Shown: positions 1-8,004 of the stretch, in pieces
Layout: every line of letters starts with the position of its first letter
Position numbering within the stretch: the first letter of the stretch is position 1
From: Flavobacterium magnum
GTDB taxonomy: Bacteria > Bacteroidota > Bacteroidia > Flavobacteriales > Flavobacteriaceae
DNA: 64,000 nucleotides
Direction of reading: 5' to 3'
Assembly (NCBI RefSeq): GCF_003055625.1
Contig: NZ_CP028811.1
Location: 1,798,001 to 1,862,000 of the forward strand
Notes under the pieces: generated by a model
The model's database searches: none
What the model saw: only the letters and a program-made list of their open reading frames with translations
Told to the model about the DNA's origin: nothing
Program-made: the position numbers and the translations under genes

Positions 1-897
1 CGTGGTATAGTAGGTTTTGTCACCCAGAATAACAATTCCGTTATCTGACACTTTATAAGCCAACGGCTCATGGTGATCGAACTCCTTTTCCCACAAGGTG
101 GCTTTGGTGGCACCATCGATATTGTAAAGGATATAATTGGAGGACTTAGGCAGGATAAGGTTAATATTGTCATCCGGCCTGACCTGAAGCATGGAATAAT
201 CATTATGATGGACATCGATTTGCTTGGTCCAGATAAAGTTTCCTGCCGGATCAAGCTTCATGACATAATTCCCAATACCCGTGATGCTTAAGTTGAGATC
301 AGGATTGGAAGCGCTTAACGTAATATTATTCGTGAAATACCCAGATATAAACATATTGTTCTGGCTGTCAAGGTCAAATGAATCCGCAGAGATGTTGTTG
401 TTATTTCCATAGTTTCGGGGAATGGAAACAGTAGACAAAATAGTACCATCGGGGGATATCTTGTAAATCTCAAAAAAACCGTTGATGACATTTTGCGTTG
501 GATGATGATGCTGTATGGTTAACATCGCATAGATATTCCCATCAGTACCAATCTTGATGTCAATGGCATGATCGCCTCGCCGGTAGTCCCCGAACATGTG
601 CCCCCAGAGATAATTACCATCCGCATCCAGCTTCAGGAGGTATGTAGCCCCGAGATTCTGGATATTAAAATTGTCTATAATATCTACACCGTCAGGCGTG
701 GGATCCATATCAAAAGTATACGACTCCGTATCGCCCAATATATAACTGTTTTGGTCATCATCAACGGCCTGCCCGATAATAAAGTCATCGTATTCATATT
801 GATTGCCCCTGACCTCCCGTACCCATGCGAAATTTTGGGCACCTGAAGAAAATGGGAAAGCCAGCAGGCAGGAAAATAAAAAGTAAACTTGCTTCAT
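1..897 (-). CDS. Secreted T9SS-like beta-propeller-type protein, 3' end cut by the window
   Basis: The frame is open from ATG at 897 to base 1, so at least 299 residues are present and the C-terminus lies outside the window. The N-terminus (MKQVYFLFSCLLAFPFSSGAQ) is a typical signal peptide ending at an AQ cleavage site. The mature part has recurring blocks of the kind LKLDADGNYLWG, YKISPDGTILS and MKLDPAGNFIWT, as in flavobacterial SBBP/beta-propeller surface proteins that usually carry a C-terminal T9SS sorting domain; that domain cannot be checked here. No specific function can be assigned. The next gene leftward is unknown. It is in the same direction as the defence genes but about 240 bases from them, so it probably marks the edge of that island. 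Confidence 0.75.
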   Translation of the reverse strand, partial: MKQVYFLFSCLLAFPFSSGAQNFAWVREVRGNQYEYDDFIIGQAVDDDQNSYILGDTESYTFDMDPTPDGVDIIDNFNIQNLGATYLLKLDADGNYLWGHMFGDYRRGDHAIDIKIGTDGNIYAMLTIQHHHPTQNVINGFFEIYKISPDGTILSTVSIPRNYGNNNNISADSFDLDSQNNMFISGYFTNNITLSASNPDLNLSITGIGNYVMKLDPAGNFIWTKQIDVHHNDYSMLQVRPDDNINLILPKSSNYILYNIDGATKATLWEKEFDHHEPLAYKVSDNGIVILGDKTYYTT

Positions 898-1137
898 AAG
901 CGACTTTAATTAAGCATTACAGCGCAAATATATTGGCTTTGTAACATAAAAAAAGAGACAAGGACTATTTTTGTTAAAAAGCACAAACGAAAGGTCATTT
1001 GGTGGATGTCCTGGTTTCTCTTTTTGCAGGCAAATCCTTTTCGTCCGGGATATAAACATCTCATGGCCATTGGCAACCAATTGGGCGATAAGGTTTTGTT
1101 AGGGGATTTGTTCGGATGGGAGGTCATGGGTTAATGA

Positions 1138-1539
1138 TCAGAGGTTCACATAATTTATTGGATTTGAATTACCACGAACAAAATAATGTTTGACAGACTT
1201 ATTCAAATATTTTCCCCTAACATCGGTGGGCGCTAAAAGTCCCTCAAATTCAAAGCGTTTGATAAGACTTTCTCTAGTATCTAAACCGCTGTTGCTTTTT
1301 ATACTCCTAGTAGTTATAGTTGTTCCCGCTGGATGGACACCAGTGATTTCATAAACTTCCCGAATAATGCCTTTGTATACAGCGATTCCATAGGTAGCTT
1401 TTTTAGCACGCTCAGGATTTAGTTTCCATCTGCCGCGTGTATATTCATAAAGCTCCTTATCCGTGAACCCGGATTGATATGCTTTATTAATCCTGATTAA
1501 AATCACTGGTTCTTGTATGTCAACTGACTGTACTTCCAT
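1138..1539 (-). CDS. Conserved small protein of the defence island, function unknown
   Basis: This 133-aa protein has no signal peptide or membrane segment. It carries a recognisable conserved pattern: ILIRINKAY near residue 13, ELYEYTRGRWKL at about 30, YGIAVYKGIIREVYEI at about 50, PAGTT at about 70, and a C-terminal YFVRGNSNPINYVN. I have seen this pattern as a short stand-alone or C-terminal module in bacterial proteins of unknown activity, often near restriction genes, but I cannot name the family securely. It starts 6 bases after the 95-aa gene and is the last gene of an apparent three-gene operon headed by the DUF262/DUF1524 gene. The sequence is AT-rich like its upstream partners. A role in DNA or modification recognition is only inferred from the neighbourhood. 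Confidence 0.75.
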   Translation of the reverse strand: MEVQSVDIQEPVILIRINKAYQSGFTDKELYEYTRGRWKLNPERAKKATYGIAVYKGIIREVYEITGVHPAGTTITTRSIKSNSGLDTRESLIKRFEFEGLLAPTDVRGKYLNKSVKHYFVRGNSNPINYVNL

Positions 1540-1545
1540 AAACTA

Positions 1546-1833
1546 TTATTTGAAATCCGTTTTGTCGCTTATAATTTTTAAACCTTCATCAAATGAGTCT
1601 GAAACATAAGCTTTTTTTGAAAGTTCTTTGCCATAGAAATGCTTATATCCCTTTTCAATTTCCTGTATCGTAATTTTACCGCTCTCCAAAAGTTTGTTTA
1701 AAATCTCCCTTTTTTTTTCAATGGTTGTTTGTGAATATTCATACGAGCCGGGATCAAACAATGTTCTAAGTGTACGATGTTTGTACATTGATCCAAATAC
1801 TTCGTCGACGATTTCTTGATAGTGTTTTTTCAT
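1546..1833 (-). CDS. Small helical protein in the DUF262 operon, unknown function
   Basis: A 95-aa soluble, lysine- and glutamate-rich, mostly helical protein that I do not recognise. It lies 10 bases after the DUF262/DUF1524 gene and 6 bases before the 133-aa gene, so the three are almost certainly co-transcribed. The segment at residues 38-70 (TIEKKREILNKLLESG and then IQEIEKGYKHFYGKEL) looks like a helical bundle and may be a protein-interaction module. Codon use is AT-rich like the rest of the 1.1-8 kb segment. It may be an accessory or antidote subunit of the nuclease encoded upstream, by position only. Confidence 0.65.
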   Translation of the reverse strand: MKKHYQEIVDEVFGSMYKHRTLRTLFDPGSYEYSQTTIEKKREILNKLLESGKITIQEIEKGYKHFYGKELSKKAYVSDSFDEGLKIISDKTDFK

Positions 1834-1843
1834 AACCTTAAAT

Positions 1844-3748
1844 TTAAACTTTCCATATTTGCTTGAGCTTGTCGATTAGGTATTTGCTTCTTTCCACAAT
1901 TTGAGCTTCGCCCCAATCAGGTTTATTTTGAAAATAAGTATTTAAAAGAACAGTTGAATGTTGCGCTATTTCCTGTTTTTTGATTTCAAATGGACTATTG
2001 CTTACACTCGGATTCAACGCGCTTGTAAGTATTGTTAAGTTGCCAATGGAATGCAATAACCTATTTCGGTTTTGAATTTTATGAAACTTTCCATTTTTAT
2101 CATCTTCCGTCATAACAGCATGCACTGCTATATTGAAATCTTCTTCCGATATATCAATACCGTCTAATGGCCAATGCTCATACCATGTTTGTGGTAACAA
2201 ATGTTCAATTGTTAGACCGTGATTAAAAAATTTCACAGCTTCCTGCTTACTTCCCCTTATTGAATGCTCAACTTCTAATAATATATTGGAAATACTTTTT
2301 GTTCTGTTCCGTTCTTCAATATAGAGCGGCCTTTCTAGAAGTCTATCCATAAAAATGTTATCTGATGGCCACAGGTTAGTTTCGGCAGTTTTCGCCTTAA
2401 GGTGCTCTTTGAATGCGTCAGCATCCTTATTTTTAGTCAGAAATTTTAAAAATTCCAAGAAGACATTATTGTAATTTTTTGTTGTGTAGCCACATAAAAA
2501 ACGTCTGGTGACGTATGAATCTAAATATTCGTAAATCTTTCCTTTGTTCTCTTCGGAAATTTCTGTGTCTCCTTCAATAAATAATATTAATGGATAGATA
2601 GTGGATATTCCCATATCAATTAATCTGCCGGCAAGTCTATCAAATTTACTTTCGCCATCAGGCCTGGTAAGCCTTTTAAATATCTTACCATAGCGGCATA
2701 ATTCTTTTAGCTCATCTTCTACCGTTACAAAATCAGAGTTATTGATTATAAACAGCTTATAATGATAAAATACCTGATCATATCTCATCTCAATTTGCAG
2801 TTTAAGAGTGAGGTAATCAATCATAAAGAATTGTAAACTCGACTCAAAGTACCTGCCTCGGCTTATTTTTTCATGCCATTTGAAATTTGACTCCGGATCA
2901 TCAAATTCATTCCAATATTTATCATAAATTTTATCTAAATCCTCATGACTGCTGTTCGCACGCATGAAAATATAGTTCCTTATCAGGTCGGTTTCGGTCA
3001 ACGACGCACCGCGCCCATTCATAGTTTCGAAAATCATCTGGGGATCATCATGTTGAGTAAGTCCGATTTCGACAAACTGAAAATCTCTTTTGAGAACCAA
3101 CAAAAACTGAAGTATAAGCTCAGTCATATCGCGCTTTGTACCTGTTATAAAATCTTCAAGTTTCTCGTAGAAAAAAAGATATGCGGCCAGCATCTTACTT
3201 CTGTTCTTTGCCGCCTGTCTATATGTTCTATGACCATAGCCATATTCTGATAATATTGGAGTAATAAGCAGCTCTTCTACTTGCTCATAAGTATTATCAA
3301 TAATAATTTTGAAAACCTCTTTATTAAATTTTGTGGGTTCGAGTTTAAATTTCTGTGTATCATAATCACTGTCACCGAATGATTTTTCATTGAACAGAAA
3401 TTTATCAAGTTCTTTAATTAAATTTTCGTCTCCAACATACTTTCTACAAATCTCTCTAAAAGATGCTATTAAAATCTGAAAAGTAGTCAGCCTTTGCTGA
3501 CCATCAATTACACTATAAGTTGATAGGGTGCTTGTGGTTGTCGTTTCTTGGAATAGAACAATTGACCCTGTATAATGCGGATGAATTTTTTGCTTGTTAA
3601 ATCGCTCGTTATATTTATTTAGGAAATCTTCCCATAACGGTATCAATTGGTCATGCTCGTTCCAGACGTAATGGCGTTGAAAAACAGGAATCCTAAATCT
3701 AATTTGTTTATTAAATAATTCTTCTAATATTGGTTTTCCTAAGTTCAT
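1844..3748 (-). CDS. GmrSD-like DUF262-DUF1524 nuclease/NTPase
   Basis: A 634-aa protein with the two halves of the GmrS/GmrD family in one chain. The N-terminal DUF262 part has PVFQRHYVW at 21-29 and the signature IDGQQRLTT starting at 81, which in this ParB-like fold binds and hydrolyses nucleotides. The C-terminal DUF1524 part has IEHLLPQ at 514-520 and the later GNLTILTSALNPSVSN block, the His-Me-finger (HNH-like) nuclease motifs. Characterised relatives (GmrSD, BrxU, SspE) cut phage DNA with modified bases or act with DNA phosphorothioation. Here it probably acts in restriction. It follows the GHKL gene by 63 bases and heads a tight operon with two small genes. Its target cannot be read from the sequence. 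Confidence 0.88.
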   Translation of the reverse strand: MNLGKPILEELFNKQIRFRIPVFQRHYVWNEHDQLIPLWEDFLNKYNERFNKQKIHPHYTGSIVLFQETTTTSTLSTYSVIDGQQRLTTFQILIASFREICRKYVGDENLIKELDKFLFNEKSFGDSDYDTQKFKLEPTKFNKEVFKIIIDNTYEQVEELLITPILSEYGYGHRTYRQAAKNRSKMLAAYLFFYEKLEDFITGTKRDMTELILQFLLVLKRDFQFVEIGLTQHDDPQMIFETMNGRGASLTETDLIRNYIFMRANSSHEDLDKIYDKYWNEFDDPESNFKWHEKISRGRYFESSLQFFMIDYLTLKLQIEMRYDQVFYHYKLFIINNSDFVTVEDELKELCRYGKIFKRLTRPDGESKFDRLAGRLIDMGISTIYPLILFIEGDTEISEENKGKIYEYLDSYVTRRFLCGYTTKNYNNVFLEFLKFLTKNKDADAFKEHLKAKTAETNLWPSDNIFMDRLLERPLYIEERNRTKSISNILLEVEHSIRGSKQEAVKFFNHGLTIEHLLPQTWYEHWPLDGIDISEEDFNIAVHAVMTEDDKNGKFHKIQNRNRLLHSIGNLTILTSALNPSVSNSPFEIKKQEIAQHSTVLLNTYFQNKPDWGEAQIVERSKYLIDKLKQIWKV

Positions 3749-3811
3749 TTATATACGCTAGTTAATATTTGTAATGTAGAAAAGACTTCTAAAACAGTTT
3801 TGAAGTGAATT

Positions 3812-5836
3812 TTATACGGAAAACAACCGGTCGAAAAATGGTGAATGTCTGCTTGTAGCAAATTCCAATAATTTAGTAAATGTCATTACCTCTAAATGCA
3901 TGTTTTTGTTTGGTTCCATTTTATAGTATGAGCCGAAAGGAGTTTTATTCCAACCTTTATCCAAATTATATTGTTCAAGTTGAGGAGGAATTACATCTAT
4001 GATTATATATCCAAATTTTGGCGTTTCTTTTTTAAGAATTACCTGCTTACCTTTATAGTTCTTTTTGTCGGGAGAGTATAAAAAATCATCAAAATATGGC
4101 TCAACAAGAAGCGAAAACTCCCATCGATAATCTGTTTTATTTTTTTGGTGAGCAATATTCCCGGGACGTTTAAATTCAAATATCACCATCGAACCAACAT
4201 CGCCATTGCTTTTATCTGCGAAACCAATTGGATTGTCAAACATAAGTGGGTTTTCGTCTAAAAGCAATAAGTCAGGCTCTTTACTACTTTTCTTTTGGCT
4301 CATCGAAGTAATTGACTTATCTGATGCAACAAATTTGTACATTAGAAATCTTTCATCTAGAAGCCACAAATTATGTGTTTCATAGTCAACATCATTATTT
4401 GTAATTCCCATCGGGAATATTAAATTATGAATATCAGCTTCTAATTTGTATTTGCCGTCTATATCCGCTTCTAAAAACTTTTCAAAAAGCCTAATAATTG
4501 CTTTCCGCCGCATCATGTAATCGGCTAAACTATCAACATCGTAAGCAGTTTTATCACGAAGATCGTTCTTTATAATTTCAATTGATTCCTCAGTAATTTG
4601 TTTATTGTCAATAAATTCCTGTATATTCTTCTCAACATTTCTTCGTGCATTAAAAGATATTTTATAAAGAAACTCTTCTTTTTTATCATCAGGTAAATTT
4701 GGTGGAATTGTACTGAGCAATTCTTTATTTTTAGCTAAACTCCTAAATCGTGGTGCTTTGTCATAAATGTAATTTTGTAGTTCCGTTTGACTTTTCTCTT
4801 TTGAATCTCTTACATGGTCATCGTATTCTTCCTCTAATATTTTAACGAGCTCCTCCTCAATTTCTTCAAAAGAAATCTTATTTGAAAATTCAAAAATTTG
4901 GTTTTCCTTTTCCAACGGAATGGCAAAACCATTTCTGGCTTTGTACACATTTTTATTAAAATACTCAGACACTACATATACTTCTAACAAATAAGGCTTT
5001 CCATTAATTAAAAGCGGATAATTAAATAAACTATTTATTTTACCAATGTTTTTCGGTTGTCCAACCACTCTGGAATTAGCACAATAATATGCATAATGAT
5101 TTCGTCTGTTTCCTTCTTTTGCAACTTTTGTAATGTAGGCCCTGAAACTTTGATTACCAACTTTAAACACTCTTTCATTATCTTTAGATACACGTTGGTA
5201 AAGTTCATTTATAATTTCTCCCTTTTTTTCTTCGGATTCAAAGATTGTTATCTTTGGCAACTCGTCGCTTAAATAATAAATTAAACAATGGTGCATTATC
5301 TCATTCGAGATCGCCTCAAGACTTAATGCTGTATTATCTTTTATGATTGGATTAAAACAATCTCTTAATTCGACAGTTGTCTTCCATTCTTGATTTTCAG
5401 ATAATTCTAAAGTCACAGGTTTTATTTCATTCTCTGCATCACAACTGAATTCTCTATATTTCCAAACAGAACCTTCCATATAATTACTTCTTACTTTTAT
5501 CGAATTGAAAGCCGCCATTACCGTAAATCTTCCAATTCCTTTACAACCAAAATCCTTGTTGGTTTTTGAAAAAGGGGTTTCGAAAGACCTGTAATTAGAT
5601 TCATTGAATCCAATTCCATTATCAGTAATTATGATTGATTGAATCGTTGGAATGTTTTCAATATTTGTCTGAAATGGCAAATCTCCTCTAACAATTTTTA
5701 TCTGAATTTCCTTATCGACAACATTAGATTGGTGCAAACTTATTATGGAATTTACTAAACTTTCAAATAATGGAAGTAATGCATCGTTAGATGTTAAATC
5801 CACTGTTTCTACAATATAACTTGCCGGTACTACCAT
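3812..5836 (-). CDS. GHKL ATPase fused to a PD-(D/E)XK nuclease-like domain
   Basis: A 674-aa protein. The N-terminal domain is a GHKL (Hsp90/MutL/histidine-kinase type) ATPase: the N-box ESLVNSI lies near 25-31, DNGIGF near 73 and the lid motif GCKGIGRF near 95. There is no phosphoacceptor histidine region, so it is not a sensor kinase. The middle is charged and helical. The C-terminal part has PDLLLLD at 521-527 followed by VIFEFKRPG with EFK at 554-556, which fits the D...ExK core of PD-(D/E)XK nucleases, and a later beta-strand segment GYIIIDVIPP. I infer an ATP-gated nuclease. It sits between the phosphorylase effector and the DUF262 gene in the restriction island and is AT-rich. It could act alone or with either neighbour. 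No named defence system is claimed. Confidence 0.82.
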   Translation of the reverse strand: MVVPASYIVETVDLTSNDALLPLFESLVNSIISLHQSNVVDKEIQIKIVRGDLPFQTNIENIPTIQSIIITDNGIGFNESNYRSFETPFSKTNKDFGCKGIGRFTVMAAFNSIKVRSNYMEGSVWKYREFSCDAENEIKPVTLELSENQEWKTTVELRDCFNPIIKDNTALSLEAISNEIMHHCLIYYLSDELPKITIFESEEKKGEIINELYQRVSKDNERVFKVGNQSFRAYITKVAKEGNRRNHYAYYCANSRVVGQPKNIGKINSLFNYPLLINGKPYLLEVYVVSEYFNKNVYKARNGFAIPLEKENQIFEFSNKISFEEIEEELVKILEEEYDDHVRDSKEKSQTELQNYIYDKAPRFRSLAKNKELLSTIPPNLPDDKKEEFLYKISFNARRNVEKNIQEFIDNKQITEESIEIIKNDLRDKTAYDVDSLADYMMRRKAIIRLFEKFLEADIDGKYKLEADIHNLIFPMGITNNDVDYETHNLWLLDERFLMYKFVASDKSITSMSQKKSSKEPDLLLLDENPLMFDNPIGFADKSNGDVGSMVIFEFKRPGNIAHQKNKTDYRWEFSLLVEPYFDDFLYSPDKKNYKGKQVILKKETPKFGYIIIDVIPPQLEQYNLDKGWNKTPFGSYYKMEPNKNMHLEVMTFTKLLEFATSRHSPFFDRLFSV

Positions 5837-5865
5837 AAATTAATTATTTTTAAAATTTATTAAAC

Positions 5866-5950
5866 TAACATCTCCCGCCAACGACCCCTTCTTCCGAATC
5901 TCCAAGCCCCTCAATTTCCTCGATTATTTTCAACAACTTAATCTTTATCA
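5866..5950 (-). pseudogene. Decayed copy of the hsdS 3' end (tail copy 3)
   Basis: Read on the minus strand, this gap between the phosphorylase stop and the GHKL start repeats the end of hsdS (8005-8085). The plus-strand stretch AACATCTCCC, one extra base, CCAAC and then CCCCTTCTTCC match the true tail almost base for base, after which similarity fades. With one frameshift it reads EEIEGLE then RKKG, against EIAGMENWKKG of HsdS. It is not expressed as a protein. It indicates that hsdS sequence once extended to, or was duplicated at, this point. Confidence 0.75.
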
Positions 5951-5953
5951 ACT

Positions 5954-7303
5954 TTACTCCAAATTAAATAGCGAACCATTTTTAATTATTAATTGGTGTA
6001 AATAATTTGCGCTTGTGAATGCAGCATATTCCTGATGCTTATCTTTTTCCATGTGGCTTTTCTTCATATTGCCGAAGTCTGAAATAGATTTAATTATAAA
6101 TGCGATTGGTTGTGGCGTTATATCAGATACACTTGCGGCGTATGCTATTGCAAAAGCCTCCATATCAAATCCTATTAATTTTCCATCTTGATTTTTTATT
6201 TGTTCTAATAATTTATCATTTGCTATAACTGCTGAACCCGATACAAATGGTCCAATGTGCGCCCTTATTTTCTCTGCTTTTCCATCAAATTTTAAGTGGG
6301 ATCCAAGTTTATATACTGTGTCATTTATTAGCGATTGTTTTGTCAGGCGAATTAATGCCCCTATTAATTGTTGTTGAATGGTTATTGGAAATCTGTATGG
6401 AGAAAATTTTTCTACAATTTTGGTCCGTTTCCAAAAGAGGACAGTTGTTTCTTCAGCTTCTAACGAGCTTTTTCCACTCCCATAGTCCCATAGAATGTCT
6501 GGAATCATTACGTCGCCAATATTACCTGAAATGCCTGCAGCAATTCCGCACATAGCAACTAATTTTGGTGTAAATCTTGAAATTACCTTCGACGCTAAGG
6601 AGGCCGCTGAAGTCATACCCATTTGATTAGAACAGACCACAAGTACTTTAATCTCTGCACCACTTTCTAGTGTAAAAATACCTTGGAAATAAGTAGTTCT
6701 TGAAGGATCGTGAAAATTTGGAGTAAACCCATTGTTTAGCAATTCGACAACAGCCAAATATTCTTTTATAATTGCAGTGATAATCACGACATCAAAAACA
6801 CGTTGAGGAACCGCTTTAAATTCTATTTTCTTTTCGTCAATGTCAACCGCTGGATTTTTTAAAAACTTGGCGACCTCACCTAATGCAAGAATAAATTCAA
6901 GCATTTCAATAACTTTCTTTCTATCTTGATCAATTGACGTTAAAATAACGGGGAAGAAGTAATCTTCGTCATCTGAATTTTCCGGTGAAAGTTTCGAATA
7001 GATATCATCAAATAACTTATCATCATTTTTTAAAAAGATGTAAAAACTTTCCCACGCTTTTGCTAATGACTTGGGTGATGCGAATGTTTGCGGAATTAAT
7101 AAATCGCCGAAAGTTTCGTCTATATTATGATAAATATTGATTAGAACTTGAATTACCTCATTATCACGATAAAACGATCCATATCCACCTTGAGGGTATG
7201 TTCTATACTCTCTCATATGAATTAAGAAATCTGGCATATTTGATTCAACAAACTTGCGAAAATATGGAACTGCCGTAGGGAAAAATTCTAACTCTATACC
7301 CAT
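5954..7303 (-). CDS. Nucleoside phosphorylase-domain effector (candidate defence ATP nucleosidase)
   Basis: A 449-aa protein. Residues 1-160 are an unrecognised helical N-terminal region. Residues about 170-445 form a PNP/UDP-phosphorylase (MTA/SAH nucleosidase) domain: DVVIITAIIKEY at 171-182, MCGIAAGISGNIGDVMIPD at 251-269, FDMEAFA at 379-385 with the nucleoside-binding Met-Glu pair, and the catalytic-type Asp at 409 in SISDFGN. Housekeeping enzymes of this fold are about 230-260 aa and lack the long N-terminal part. Phage-defence PNP effectors, such as that of Detocs, have extra sensor regions and degrade ATP. Its place inside a restriction island supports that reading. It is flanked on both sides by remnants of the hsdS tail and is AT-rich. 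The trigger is unknown. Confidence 0.85.
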   Translation of the reverse strand: MGIELEFFPTAVPYFRKFVESNMPDFLIHMREYRTYPQGGYGSFYRDNEVIQVLINIYHNIDETFGDLLIPQTFASPKSLAKAWESFYIFLKNDDKLFDDIYSKLSPENSDDEDYFFPVILTSIDQDRKKVIEMLEFILALGEVAKFLKNPAVDIDEKKIEFKAVPQRVFDVVIITAIIKEYLAVVELLNNGFTPNFHDPSRTTYFQGIFTLESGAEIKVLVVCSNQMGMTSAASLASKVISRFTPKLVAMCGIAAGISGNIGDVMIPDILWDYGSGKSSLEAEETTVLFWKRTKIVEKFSPYRFPITIQQQLIGALIRLTKQSLINDTVYKLGSHLKFDGKAEKIRAHIGPFVSGSAVIANDKLLEQIKNQDGKLIGFDMEAFAIAYAASVSDITPQPIAFIIKSISDFGNMKKSHMEKDKHQEYAAFTSANYLHQLIIKNGSLFNLE

Positions 7304-7364
7304 TATAATCTTATCTTTCAGTTTGCATTTTTATTTATTGCTATTATGCTTTCTTTATCTATTT

Positions 7365-7490
7365 CTTTCACACAAACATCTCCCCCAACAACCCCCTCTT
7401 CCATTTCTCCATCCCTTCAATCTCCTCCTCAACCAACCCAATGTTAAAATCTAACAGATAGAAAATTTACGATTGTAATGTGTTCTTCCT
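7365..7490 (-). pseudogene. Decayed copy of the hsdS 3' end (tail copy 2)
   Basis: This gap upstream of the phosphorylase gene contains a clear second copy of the hsdS terminus. On the plus strand CACAAACATCTCCCCCAACA matches 8008-8027 exactly, and the match continues with substitutions and small indels to about 7475. On the minus strand it encodes EEEIEGMEK, W, then RGLLGEMFV and a stop, against AGMENWKKGLLGEMFV in HsdS. Further upstream IVNFLS matches IANFLS after a frameshift. It has no start codon of its own. It lies between the 139-aa gene and the phosphorylase gene. Confidence 0.88.
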
Positions 7491-7553
7491 CCGTCACACC
7501 CCCCACTTACCAATAAACAGTCCGTTTACAATAAAAAGGCTATACAACCATCG

Positions 7554-7973
7554 TCAATCCACATCCATTAAACCAAAACCCTCCGGCACTTTTTTGGAAT
7601 TTACCTTGTTGTAAGGCCAGATGTAAATGGTTGTAACAACATTAAAATCAGCATCTAACAAATTGTATTGGTCAATTGGCGTGCTGACGATGTTGCTGCG
7701 TACCGCACCGGTTCGCTCCCAGCGGTATTGGGAGGAGCCCGGCTTGATATAAATCAGTTTATCCAGGTACTTTCTTGATTCAGAAACACTGGTAAGCAGT
7801 ATTGGGTTGTCTGTGGAGAAGCCATATTCACCCTGGTGATTGGGCAGCTCATCATCGTGCGTCCCTTCTGCCTCCCTGATTTGCGCTACCATGGCCTCCA
7901 TGCGTGCCATAAAATTGTCGGTGTCGTCATCCGACGCTTTTGCCTTTTTCCTGAAAAAATTAAATAGGCCCAT
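7554..7973 (-). CDS. 139-aa protein between hsdS and the phosphorylase gene, unknown function
   Basis: I do not recognise this family. The protein begins MGLFNFFRKKAK, a short amphipathic and basic N-terminus that could touch the membrane. An acidic linker (about 13-50, DDDTDNFMARMEAMVAQIREAEG) follows, then a beta-rich domain ending KVPEGFGLMD. There is no signal peptide. The gene starts 31 bases after the hsdS stop and is followed by a decayed hsdS tail, so it looks like a cargo gene inserted at the hsdS 3' end. Its composition is closer to the chromosome than that of the AT-rich genes downstream, which suggests a separate origin. No role is proposed. Confidence 0.7.
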   Translation of the reverse strand: MGLFNFFRKKAKASDDDTDNFMARMEAMVAQIREAEGTHDDELPNHQGEYGFSTDNPILLTSVSESRKYLDKLIYIKPGSSQYRWERTGAVRSNIVSTPIDQYNLLDADFNVVTTIYIWPYNKVNSKKVPEGFGLMDVD

Positions 7974-8004
7974 TGTTTATTATTGTTTCGTTAACTGTAA
8001 ACTC

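Noticed and set aside
906..1136. Short frames on both strands in the gap after the first gene, including a plus-strand reading FRPGYKHLMAIGNQLGDKVL that looks protein-like
   Set aside because: The plus-strand frame has no good start or ribosome site and only about 44 residues after its first ATG. The minus-strand frame of 73 aa has no protein character. It may be a decayed gene end, but I cannot support it.
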